Made by a program: the position numbers and the translations under genes
Origin: Lethocerus indicus
Taxonomy: Eukaryota; Arthropoda; Insecta; Hemiptera; Belostomatidae
Assembly: GCA_019843655.1 (NCBI GenBank)
Contig: JACDQD010000005.1
Location: 12,241,575 to 12,305,574 of the forward strand
Direction: 5' to 3'
Length of the DNA: 64,000 nucleotides
The notes under the pieces: model-generated
What the model was told of the DNA's origin: nothing
Seen by the model: only the letters and a program-made list of their open reading frames with translations
The model's database searches: none
Shown here: positions 50,611 through 62,670 of the stretch, piece by piece
Layout of the letters: each line of letters opens with the position of its first letter
Numbering within the stretch: position 1 is the first letter of the stretch

Positions 50611-52718
50611 ATGGCGGTCCGATCTCTGTTGTCTGGCCCGAGAGCGTGCCTGTTGGGGCTTGTGGGCATCTCTCTGGCGGCGGCCGGCTGTTGGTGTCGA
50701 CCGAACCCCATCAACGATGAAATTAGGAAGAACTATGAGAATCACTACAACAGGTGGAGCCAATTTAAATGTTCCTTGCCTAGGCCCAACGTCATCCCAC
50801 TTGAAGAGATCTTCTCCTCCAAGCTTGAGATCTTGACTCAGAGCTCCGTTACTCCCTGGACCACCGTTCTGCACAGGTTAGTATCCGGATGCTCTCTCTA
50901 TTTGGACAGGCCACAGTTGTTCCAGGATGCCTATTTTAGAATCTCGAGTATTTTCATTGCGGTTTAACTATCTCGAAAGTAATGGAATCATCGAATCTTC
51001 AACTTCCATCGCCTCACTCGACTCGCTTATTCGGTCCTGTCCTAAACCGGTAAACAGACTGTTTACATATTTTACTAGTGGAACGATACTGCCGATGACC
51101 AGGAGCCGGTCACGCTAAGCTGATCTAATCAGCGTTGAGACTGGTAATCGCCAGGTCGACGGCAATAGGTATCATACATGAAGATCTTACTTTCTGCCAC
51201 ACTTTTGTTTTTTCAGGATAAATCGCGTAATTTATTTCTTAGAAAACTTGTTTCCAATTATCCGCCTTATAATACTCAAATTATTGTCCGTAATTTCTAC
51301 GCTCAACAGTACGAAACTCGCCTTAAAACTTCAAATAAGAAGAAACTTCCTCAACCTTACCTGGGCGTCCTTGGCCACCGGCAAGTTGCACCGCTCTTAA
51401 TATTACGCTGAGTTCTGAATGGTGATCTCTCTTGCGAATTTCCGTTTCCACTCTTTAGAAACATCTTTAGATATATATTTAGCTTAAATCTCTAAATATA
51501 ATGTATTTATTAATTTAGCGTTGTTGATTCGAACTTTTTTGAGTTAGTTTAGTGTAACTAATGCCCAGTTGCATCTTAGTTGGATATGAGATTCGCAACT
51601 AACAGATTATACGGTTTGACATTAGACATTTTCGTAGGACGAAATTTATGGAGTTTTTCAATCGGGATAATATAAATTTTTATTTCATTCAATTTTATTT
51701 TATTTTATTAAGTTCCAAAAATAGTTTAATTAATTATAGCAACACGTCATTATTAATATTAACGTGTAACCTCGTATCCTCGGCGGAAAATTGAGGTGAC
51801 CCTGAAGTCGATGAAAGATGTAAACAAAGTGAATGTGGTATGCGGCGCCACAGCTGGGACTTAACGAACGATGGTGATTTTAAAGTGAATAAAAACGCGA
51901 GGTGGCCTGTTTCCAATCGCAATCGGCCTACCGATTGCCCCGACGGCCCCTAGGTCGTCCAGTTTTTATTTGAGAGGGCGCAAACACCAATTTGTTACCC
52001 AACCATACTCCAGAACAATAGCCATGAATCATGGTCATGGTTTTCTATATTTTATATATCGTTCTGTAGTTATCTGAGATTCACTAGTAGGCCATTCAAA
52101 TTTCCAGCGGAATGAGTATGTCCTCACGGGTGGGGGTTGGTTCCAAACCCGAGTTGGGGCCACCTGTTTCCACTCGCTGATTTGGTCTTACGCTACTTCG
52201 CTTTCGGCTACTCGCCATCTTCAGTAAGGTCGAGTCATGTTATTAGTAAGACATAATAAGTAAACATTAGTAAGTATAATGGTGTTACTACAATAACAAC
52301 AGTTAGTGACAGTAACAGTGCAGTCACATTTCATGCAGGGAACCACAGTGGCAAGCAACATCCTTTTAAGACATTCACTATTCTACAGATCGAATTACTG
52401 ACAATTACCTCCCCATTTGTATCATCAGGTCCAGGGTTTGGATGGTACGTGTGTTTTTCGACATGTTTTGCGACTATTACATAAAAACGATTTTCTTTCT
52501 TTCGTTATAGGTGCGACAGAGCTTGCGGAACTTGCGATCGTCTTCAGATTTGCACCGCCGTTGAAAGGGAAGAAGTTAAGCTGTACTTCGAAGTTTCGAA
52601 AATGGTTGGAAAAAAAGAAAAGGCAAGAATTGTTGTTCCAGCCATCAACGAAACGAAATGCTCGTGCAGTTGGGAGGATACGATTATAACTGCAAGCTCC
52701 AACCAGTATACGTCATAA
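50611..52718 (+). CDS. PDGF/VEGF-like secreted growth factor, paralogue C
   Basis: Two exons (50611-50876, 52511-52718) with the same phase-2 intron encode 157 residues. The signal peptide lies within the first 26 residues (RACLLGLVGISLAAAG). The mature chain keeps the plan of A and B: NRWSQFKCSLPRP (Cys54), TTVLHRC (Cys90), CDRACGTC (90, 94, 97), Cys103, and KCSC (139, 141). The position six before RC is threonine, not cysteine. The middle is more charged than in A and B, and the HxxC before the final CxC is replaced by NETKCSC, with an N-glycosylation site at Asn135. Codon use is more GC-rich than the flanks, especially in exon 1. AATAAA at 52812-52817 is the likely poly(A) signal. It is the only one of the three on the plus strand. 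Confidence 0.8.
52165..52330 (-). repeat. Degenerate HHR-like repeat, copy 4
   Basis: In the intron of growth factor gene C. The order CACTCGCTGATTTGGTCTTA, CTTTCGGCTACTCGCCATCTTCAG matches the family in reverse, but the core is damaged and an unrelated stretch is inserted after it. Confidence 0.5.
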
Positions 52719-52818
52719 CATTACAACTAATCATATAATGGATATTACTGTACTTAGACACAGAGTCCGTTCCAACTTGCCGACTAGTACAAAATCTCGC
52801 TTAGCATATAATAATAAA

Positions 52819-52858
52819 AGGACGAAAAAATGCGCTTTTAAATTATTAACAATTAAAA

Positions 52859-52898
<40 letters not shown>

Positions 52899-55168
52899 TT
52901 TTCAGATATAATTTTAAACGAGACACTAACATTTTTATCCCAACTTAAATTTACGGTGGATCCCATGATATCTATCATATTATTTTTGTTTTAGAACTTT
53001 AGGATTACTAGTGTATTAGGTAATTTGGAAAATAGTACACATAAAATACCATTAAGGTTCAGAACGTAAATACATATTTTATAGAATTTAAAATATTAAT
53101 TTATTTTTGTATTTATTACTTTTGTGTTTATTATTTTACTGTACTATATCCCTGACTGATTGAATGAATACGGCTTTTTTCATTAAATGGCTTGTGGGGA
53201 ACATTTATTCATTTTTCGTGTAATTAAGACAAGAAAGATGCGACTGATATGTAAATCGTGCAGATATGTAAATCGTAATTTATATGGGTAGTGTTATGTT
53301 AATATTTTAATAGAATTATGTTGTTAAGTGATTAGTTTAAACGTGTGATTGTTTTCATATATTTATATTATTTATGTAGCATTTAATATCATACCATTAC
53401 CCTTTCATTAATACTTTGTTTATTACATGAAATGAAGGTGCTGGATACCTTGTTATATTGCTCAATATATTAACAATTCGGTGTATTTCTGTGATAATGC
53501 TTTACAAATATAAATGTATATTTTTAAATTTCATAAAATATAAAATGTATTCTAATTTTTAATGTTTTTCTCATCGAACCCCCGGTTTTTATCGGATTTT
53601 ATTCGACCTTCAATCTAATCTGAATCATTAGTAGCTGGTCTCCGACCGCATGTGAAACATTATATTAATAATCAACGTTTCTAAATAATTTTTCTACTTC
53701 TACGAATTCGGTTTTATTAATTTAACCCTTGGATTTGATATGTCAGCAGTCATAAAACGAGTAGTTCGTATGTAGTGTTTTGCTTCCGCCTTTTTTGTAC
53801 AACCATACATAACCTTAACACCGAGTTCCGGTGTCCTTTTTTTCAACAAAAATACGTAATTGAGGAAAGCGTTTACCAAACTTTTAGAATCGGACCCAGG
53901 ATCACCATTCCATGTTCTCGGCACACGAAGAAGGTATTTTTAAACATACTGCAGGGAAGAGTAGGGGATATTCATTTGTCAACATTAAACAGCAAACTGA
54001 TAACATTATCAAACCATAGCATACCCCATCTATCCATGCTATAATGGATAGCATTTTGGTATTTTTACCGAAAATCGAAATAAATATCATAGTAACGTGA
54101 GTAGTAAATTCGCAGCGTTTTTCATAGTGTTTTGATTATTTTGTAAATGGAAATCGCCTAGTTGTTCCATCAAAACAGCGTCCCCGGTAAGCATAATTTT
54201 TATTTTATATCTTACTAACCCCTGTATTTAGGTGCTGACGATGGTGTTATATCGATTCGAAAGGATCAAAAACGCGAGTGGTGGCAGATCATCGTACCTT
54301 TGATAAAAATTTAAATCATTGGATTTGCATTCTCCCTGCATTATCCAGGAAAATTTAAATTCAAACAAAATAAATATCAGTATTTATTGTTTCTGAAGTA
54401 CCATGGATGTGGTACTTTATAATATTTATAAAGTATAAAGGTAGTGTTCTTCGTCTTTCAAAAAATTAATCGTTTTGTTTTATTCTTGTAATTAAGGTTC
54501 CTATAATTAGGCAAACTAAAATCTGAACATCTAGCAATATGATGGGGCAGTCAGAGGGAATAGGTAACTCACGAGTGATATTGTAAGCAGACTTTTTGTC
54601 GTTAAATTAAATTAACCAATTGTTCAGTTCCATAGCTGAGGTCCAATGTGTGTGTCCTAATTCGAATTTAGACAGAGAAAAGAACACGCAAAAATATGTA
54701 ATAAACTTAATAAACTGAATTTAAATAGCTGTACAAAGTACACAATTATTTTGATAGCAATCGTTATAATAACATCAAAGATTATTAAGCATTATTTTTA
54801 CGATAATTATTTCTAAAAATATCAATGGCCATGAATTTGATTACATCACGCAACTAGCGAGGCCTTAATTGAATTGTTGCATATGCGAATAATATTAATA
54901 ACAATTATATATAATAATAAACGGGAAGCGGGTACTCTCATTATTTGTATTTAAAGATAGTTGAAACCTATTCAGGACCTATTCGTATTGTCTTAACTGA
55001 TATTGCCTGAATATATAGAAGAATACGAATATCACACTACACATAAATATATGTATAGTAATAGTACATGTCTTTTTATTCCAGCTATATTATCCAGAAT
55101 ATTATTTAATAGAATGGGCGAAAAGACGAATGAATATTTTAGGTTGCAATAAGGAAAACTTGAATGTT
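52819..55168. other. Intergenic AT-rich DNA, no gene seen
   Basis: No supported coding exon. Open frames near 53700-54090 overlap on both strands, lack splice sites and have no recognisable content. Confidence 0.45.
52855..52905. repeat. (TA)n with self-complementary flanks
   Basis: A TA run of about 17 units is bordered by AAAATGAATA and TATTCATTTT, so the whole 50 bases form one perfect palindrome. Confidence 0.85.
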
Positions 55169-55438
55169 TCATTCTGGAGGTATTTCATCTTGCATCCTAG
55201 TCAGTTTGATGTTGCGGTCAGTCTGAGTGTTCGGAGGCGCGTTGCGGCCGCTCACTAACTGATTCCTCAGGTCTAAGCACCGCACGTCGGTTTCCAGCGA
55301 TTGAGACTTGTTCTTCAGTTCCCTCTCGATAGTTGCCAACTGATCTTCTAAATTGTTATACAGTGATCTATCGACAATGGGATGGCGAAGAGTGTTTGAG
55401 AAATAGATCGATGAACATATATACATACATAAATCTAT

Positions 55439-55527
<89 letters not shown>

Positions 55528-55726
55528 CATATTAGGTGTACCCAAAAGTAATCAACAATTTGATAAGATGTATTTTGGTCTTGAGGATTTCTTCAAGAGG
55601 GGAATCGAAAATTTGCCGGAAAAGTGGCAGAGAGTTGTTGATAATATTGGTGAATATATAGTAGATAATAATTAAAGTTTCTTTTTTAGCAAAATAAAAT
55701 GAATTCCAAAGTCAAAATGTTGATTA

Positions 55727-55781
<55 letters not shown>

Positions 55782-58271
55782 GGGAGAAACAACAAATACT
55801 ACCCGCTTCCCCCATCGACCCATTCATGTGTTCTTTTTTAAAAATTTAAATAACATGTTGTCAGTAAGATATTTAATTATCGGGCAAACCTTCCGGCAAC
55901 TATCTAAACTCATACTTTTGATTTTTAATTTTCAACAACAAATTTCAAGAACAAACAAAACAACATAATAAATGAAAAGATAAATTACCAAAGCCCCCCT
56001 TTTTGACAGAAAATCCGACATAAACTTAAGCCGATTAACGAAATCCCACCCCCCTCAACTCAAATAAGACAAACATCCCCCAAAAATACAATAACAAGAC
56101 AGGTATATATACACACGACAAACAGACAACCATCACAGTACAAGTGACAGTGACAGTGCAGTGGGGATGCCCAAAAAACATTCAAAGTGCCAAAAGTGAC
56201 TAACACCGCTACTGAAGATGGCCAGCAGCCGAAACCGGTCTAGCAAAGGACCAAACCAACGAGAGGAGACAGAAACCTACGAAAATAATATCGTTTTCGA
56301 TCGGGCTAATGGCTCATTCCGAATATTTTGCGACACGTCACAAAATGGATCATTTTATATCGTATTCTATTTTATGTCTCGCCCAAGAAAGATCTTTGCG
56401 GATCTAAAAACACATTGATATGAAGCAGGAAAACATTTAAACATTTCCAAGGATTGACATTACAATAATTCGGAAATAGTGAGACCGGACGGTGCGATTT
56501 GCCAATGTAATAAAGATGCCGAGAAAAAGTAAATAGCAATGCAAGAAAAGATACTCTACATTAATGTACTGGTATTCTAAACTCTCGCCGCTACGTCTCT
56601 AAATATGAGAATATTTGCTTGACAGTTAATAAATGACCAGAACATTCTTGTCATTGGATTACCGACTACGTAAGGAAAATGGCCGACAAAATATGACAGC
56701 CATAAAAGAAATAAACTCTACCCCATTGATCTAACCCATCAGAACTGACTGAAAGTTTAGAGAATAACATTAGAAATGTGGCAATTTTTTTAGTAACTCA
56801 AACAAGCAAAGATAAATTATAAACGTTACTGAATTTATGTAGAATTATTTTTTGTGTAGTTTCAATACTAAACACACTCAAATGTATAAATTATGCAATT
56901 GGCGGCTTATATTTCTGATGTTTATCCTAAAACGTTATTTTAGATTTTAAAAAATCTGAAACAGATAGCTATATATTCTAACCAAAATTTGCGTATTTTA
57001 TCACTGTCGGCAAATATTGACATACTCCGTTGTTGGAATTTAATAGAAAATTAAAATCACGTACAAGTGGACGTTTCATTATTAATCTCAGGTTATACAA
57101 CCTACTTGGCCTGGTTACGTTTTTCCTGCAAATCCGATCTGGTTAGCCTTAATTGCGCTATCTCCTTGGCAAGGCCGAAGGATACTTCGTCCCGGCAACA
57201 CTCGGCCCCAGGCCTCAACATACGTGTCTCGCCCCGAGTTTCTGCCAGTTTCAAAGCGTTGATCTTGTTTAATAGGGCGTCCTCTAAGTGTTTCACCTCT
57301 TTGTTCAGTTTCTCCATGTCGGCTGACATCTAAAAATTTAAATCGGCAGTTCAAATTATTTTTGGAAATAGTTTGATATACCTGTTGTGGTCTGCGATGG
57401 TTTGGAATACCGTCCATTTCGCGATTTTCTACCGTCTCCTCTCGCTAGCTAGGTCTTTTCCTTGATCTGATTTCAGCTGCTCCCCATCTTCAGTAGCTGT
57501 GTTAGTCAGTATGGAGGTTGAGTCACTTTGGCATACTGGGTGCTTGTTGGGCATCCTGTCTGCACTTTTACTTCCCTTTTGCTCTAGAGGTTGTTGTGTT
57601 TATCTTGTATATGTAGGTGTATTCTATCCTTGTTTTGGTGTTTGGGAATGCCATTTGTTTATTCAAATCGTTAAGGATTTCGTTAGGTGGCTGTGACTTT
57701 TTTGGATTATCGAGTGTTTGTAGTTACAAAGTATCTTTTGTTGACGTATGAAGTTTCAGCACTTTTTACAGAAAAATAGCATGAATTACCGAATTAATAT
57801 AATCAAAAACCCCGAGTATACCAATTAGGTAAAACATATTTAAGAAAGTGCTTGTGCAGCGGTTGCTGCATTTAACTTTTATCATTAAGTAAAAAGTGGA
57901 AGGAACGCGATAGGATGAACTAAATTCCAGTCCCAGCACTTGAAACACTGCATATTTCATAATCACTGTACTAATATTTCTCCCTATTCTATTATTTTTT
58001 CCCGAATCCAAGGCTTACATTCAGTTTTTGCCACTCAAGTTCGTTCTTGATCCTCTGCGTGTCGTAAATCCTCTTTCTGAGGGCGAAATTGGTCATATCG
58101 TTTTGCGCCTTAAGGTCGTTCCTCGCCCTCTCCCTTGGTACGTACATGGACTCCCTCAATTTCTGACAAGCCGATAACTCGTTATCGGTTCGCAATTTTA
58201 ACGCTCGACAGTGTTTCAGCCAATATTCGTACGAAATCATACTGAAAAAACGATACGAAAATTATCGATTC

Positions 58272-58319
<48 letters not shown>

Positions 58320-60832
58320 AGAATCAAAAAAGTAGAATCTTATAATCCAAAAAAACCTATTACACCTCTGTTGGCACCATCTATGGGAAAAATTGTGACC
58401 TAACCTAACTGACAAGCATGATACTGCTTAGTCGATTCTATATTATGAAAAATCAACACAATGAAAATCAATTATACACAGATATAATATGTCAAAATTC
58501 ATCTGTATTCTAATTTCATTTACTCATTACTAAAATTGAACCTAATAATTATAATAATAATAATATATTTTATTAAAACCGATAATCTAATTATACTATA
58601 CCTAGTATAAATTAAATATTATTTTATCTTCACTTTTGAAGACCAAAAGTCAAAATAATTTTTCCTTCTATTTTGCTTAATGTATTAATATTTTTTTCAC
58701 CACATATAATGTATCCATTAATTATGTCTTGATCTATACTTATTTGAATCAATATCTGACGATCATACTTATCTGGTATCCTTAGTGCATCAGGTTTGTA
58801 AGAAATATCAGAGCCATATCTATCCCTTTCCAAGTTGGCCTGGTCAATCTTCAATGCATCTGCTTTATCTTCTAGATCTTGTTGAATTTGATATTTAATA
58901 CCTTCAAGCACATTTACTTGTTCCCATGCTGCCTGACACTTTTGGGTAAACATTTCTTTCATTCCCTCCAGTAAATTTAGTTCCTGTAAATAGAATAAAT
59001 AATTAATGCATAGATATTATCCTGGAGTAAAGATAGAAATCTGCAATTAAACATTTCCATATTATCAAAAATATTTTATTAGCAGAATTAATTGAATGAA
59101 AAACACAATGAGAAAAAAAAGAGTAAAAACCAATCCAAGGTTATCAGTAACAGGTAATTTTAATATTGATTGGTTTTAAACAGACTAGCGACCTTTCCTT
59201 GTTGAATTCTCGTATCTTATTAAATGTAACATTTTATTTTAGGAAATATTTCTGCTAAGCTATTAAAAACTTACATGTTTTATTTCTGTTTCTGCTTCAT
59301 CTGTACATAGATCCCCACCACCACGTTGATCTCTCTGAGTAAGACATTCATTCACAACTGTAAAACTTAATCCCAGGAACTCAATCTCTGCTTCTGTAGC
59401 TGCCTTTTCCTTTTTAATTTCTTCAATCTCTTTGTTAATCAATTGGCTATAGTTCTGAAGTATACTTCTCCATTTGGACACCTCTATTAACCTAAACAGA
59501 ACATAATTTAATTTTATGTTCGAATGAAACATTTAGAATATAAAATGAAATATTCACTATGCAATTTTAATTTTTGCTTTAGCTGTAATACTATTCTGAA
59601 CAAAATGTAATCAAATAGGAATATTTCTCATTCCAATATATGGTGATATTCATATGTAATAATACTTATAAATTAGGTTATTAACATTCATATTTAGTAC
59701 ATTTTACTTCTAATAATTATATGTAATACTTATCCACAACACAACAACATAATTTCAACATTACAACAACAATAACAAAATTTCAAGTATTTTTTTCCAA
59801 AATAGGAATTGTTATGTAAAAAAAATTATTTTTCCTTTTATTATTTATTATAATTTTAAATGTTAATCAAGTACCGATCGGCTAATCGGGCATTATTGTG
59901 ATAAGTGTCCCAGGCAGTTTTAGCTTCAGTTTCATTTCGCATTTGACGAGATTCATTTCGCAGTTTGAAGGCATCATCACGTCTTGTGTCACATGTTTGC
60001 CTCAGTTGCCATACTTTACCATGCCAGTCTGGTAAAGCAATTCGTGGAACTGGCTTCTCAAAAATGACAATCGAACCTTCCTAACATTACATTCATTACT
60101 CAATTGGATTAATAATTTAATTCATTTTATTATTAAATATTACAATTCAAAATTTATACAGTTATATTTGCAATTGGCATATACAGCCATTATTGCAAAT
60201 GTAGTAATAACTATGGTCATTTATTCCCTCTAATGGTAACTTAAAATAATGCCACACAAAAACTTTTTGAAGTTTGTGATAGTGAAATTGATATTAAAAT
60301 AATGACTATTTCTGTCTAAATATTAAATTCATAACAGCACATTCAAACAGCATATATATCATTTAAATTATATAACAAAACTTATTAGATGAGGACTAAT
60401 TAATTGTTAATAGATCCCTATTAAAATATAAGTAGTAATACAGAACAGGTACTAATTTGTTTATCACTTTATATTTATTGTATACACTACTGTATGCCCA
60501 TACACTTATTATTTTCAGTGAGTATGTGGTGTAACTTTTATTAAAATTAAAAATAAATACAAAATAAAGACAAGTACTGAGCATTGTCCCTATGACCAAA
60601 ATAATGAGTATCTCTTATACAATAAAAACAAGGTATAAAAATGCTAAGAAATTCATCCCATAAGCTCAATAGCTATGCATAAAACTAACAAATTATAACT
60701 AAATCTTCATGCACCAGTAAAATTTAACAATAACAAGCAATTAAAACCTAACTTTACACATTAACTAATTAAAGATTTATATTTGTACATGATATTGTAA
60801 GATATAAATTTGCTATAGCTGATCCATACCAT
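55169..60832 (-). CDS. TEKT2: Tektin-2
   Basis: Exons on the minus strand: 60080-59875, 59491-59275, 58983-58769, 58241-58019, 57329-57119, 55347-55169, preceded by a start exon inferred to end in ATG at 60832-60830. Total 417 residues (human TEKT2 is 430). Tektins are coiled-coil filament proteins inside the doublet microtubules of cilia and sperm flagella. Matches to tektin-2 in order: ALPDWH near the start, MRNETEAKTAWD, a KW..L block, NECLTQRD, FALRKRIYDTQRIKNELEWQ (human FAFRKRLREMEKVYSELKWQ), and LETDVRCLDLRNQL at the end. The family signature RPNVELCRD reads RPGAECCRD at residues 327-335. The first spliced exon starts in phase 0 behind a TAG, so an upstream exon is required; the ATG followed at once by GTATGG at 60830 fits. 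Introns 5 and 6 carry dispersed repeats and microsatellites. A poly(A) signal lies at about 55073. Confidence 0.9.
55439..55530. repeat. Compound (TA)n(CA)n(TA)n microsatellite
   Basis: In tektin-2 intron 6. Three blocks of alternating dinucleotides. Confidence 0.95.
55729..55779. repeat. (TA)n microsatellite
   Basis: About 25 TA units in tektin-2 intron 6. Confidence 0.95.
56027..56285 (+). repeat. Dispersed HHR-like repeat, best-preserved copy (5)
   Basis: In tektin-2 intron 6, antisense to the gene. It holds all blocks from AAGCCGATTAACG to GAGGAGACAGAAACC. The core at 56208-56244 reads GCTA, CTGAAGA, T, GGCC-AGCA-GCC, GAAAC, CG, GTC, TAGC. GCTA and TAGC are complementary, and the two conserved boxes match the hammerhead ribozyme consensus CUGANGA and GAAA in type I order. 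One extra T separates the first box from stem II. Confidence 0.75.
57421..57683 (-). repeat. Dispersed HHR-like repeat, copy 6
   Basis: In tektin-2 intron 5, same orientation as the gene. Read on the minus strand it holds CGTTAAC/CTTAACGA at its left, AGCTACTGAAGATGG, and then a damaged second box (GAAATCAG instead of GAAACCGG). Confidence 0.6.
58275..58318. repeat. (TA)n microsatellite
   Basis: About 22 TA units immediately upstream (in transcript sense) of the tektin-2 exon that starts at 58241. Confidence 0.95.
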
Positions 60833-60839
60833 GATGCAA

Positions 60840-61288
60840 GATGCAGTTTAACTCCCCCTGGTAAACTAGACAGTTTAATACTCCCGCTTGGTGAACTACC
60901 ACATAAAATAAAAATTAAGATGCAACCATAACAACAACCCATCAGTGTCAAATTTTTCTGTACAGACTTATTGACCAAACTGTGATTATAATCAACTTGG
61001 CAACTGACAAAACACAATTTTTTATATAATTTATCAGTATATAGTTTTTGTAATGGAAAAATAAATATCATGATCTCAATGTCTAATTTTTTTTATATTA
61101 ATCTAGATTGAAAAATATTTCACCAAAAAATTAAATTTACCATTCAATTTTATATGCTTTACAAAAATTGCATATTTATTAAATATTCAAGTTATACATA
61201 TGGACAAATTTTATTTACTTCTTTATATCCTTTATCAATTGTCAAGAAAAGTCCCAAGAATATAGATATCAGGATATGCATTAGATTT

Positions 61289-61337
<49 letters not shown>

Positions 61338-61340
61338 GTG

Positions 61341-61395
<55 letters not shown>

Positions 61396-62142
61396 TTACA
61401 ACACTTTCAATGGCAGTAATTTTAAATTATAAAAGACATGAACAATAGTGGCCTTTTCAATAACACTCCATTGCACTTTAGAAGCGCTTAATTAATTTTA
61501 GTTTACTAGAAATAACGATGTTATTTAAAAATAAACATTTTTTAAATTATACTTGACAAATACGTATATTTACTATTTTCGTAATTATTATTTGTGTTCA
61601 ACATATTTTATACTTTGAAACCACCAAAAATGGTTTTTTTTATCAATCAATTACTATTAACAAACTTTGTATGTCATTTCATTATTTTTATTTCTTAACT
61701 CTACTTAAAATATAAAAATACTTAACATATATACACTCGTAATTCTATATAGAGTACCAACGCCGGGTACATTGGGAGCGAAATGTGTGTTGCTATCTGG
61801 CGACTTTTTAGTAAGGCCGAATTTTAAAAGGTTAACTTGGGTTCATATAACCATCTTCGATAACATTGTTAATATTTTTCATTCGCGGCATTCATTCATC
61901 CTCTAAACCATGTCTGTAATCAATTTAATTACAATTCGAAAATGTTTATTTTTATTAGTTAGTTAACTTGTAGACGGCCATTAGTGATTAGAAATATGGT
62001 TAGGTAGTGGGTTAGTTAACAAGTGAGTTGGTTAAGTATCTAATAGTTGCAATTATTGTGAAACATTTATTATTTTAAAAAGTCGTTGTGTTGTGGTTTA
62101 ATGTCTTCCTTTCGTAATTAGCCTTCCACTGTGGAGACAATC
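60840..62142. promoter_or_regulatory. Divergent tektin-2 / zinc-finger intergenic region
   Basis: About 1.3 kb between the two starts. It contains a (CA)n(TA)n microsatellite (61291-61392). No TATA box at a convincing place for either gene. Confidence 0.35.
61291..61392. repeat. Compound (CA)n(TA)n microsatellite
   Basis: About 21 CA units, a short transition, then about 23 TA units. Confidence 0.95.
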
Positions 62143-62605
62143 ATGGATGGAATTGTAAGTGATGATATTTTTACTCTTCCTTTGGTCCTTCCATCCACAA
62201 ATTTAAACCAACCCGTGAGTTTGATTGACTGCAATGGATGGCAGCTTGAAGTCAGCAAAGATCAATCTGTTCCTTTTGTAGTATTGGAGAATGGCGACTT
62301 TTCTATTCAAAATGTTTCTGGTGCGGTGTTAATTATATTTTTACATTGAATTAAACCAAATTGCTGTTAATTGATAAATTGTCAATATATTTTATAGATG
62401 TACCGAGTAATTTTCCTGGTGATGGAGTCATTATACCAGACATTCAGAAGCTTGCTTCAAACAGACAAGAGAAAACTGTACCACAGGTCTGTTATAATTA
62501 ACCAGAATCAAATAAGATAAAAGGGTTCCCAAAGTTACTTCCACAGAAAGACAATTTTTGTATATGATATTACTGGAGGTCATAACTTGAGAAATTGAAA
62601 TGTTT

Positions 62606-62670
<65 letters not shown>

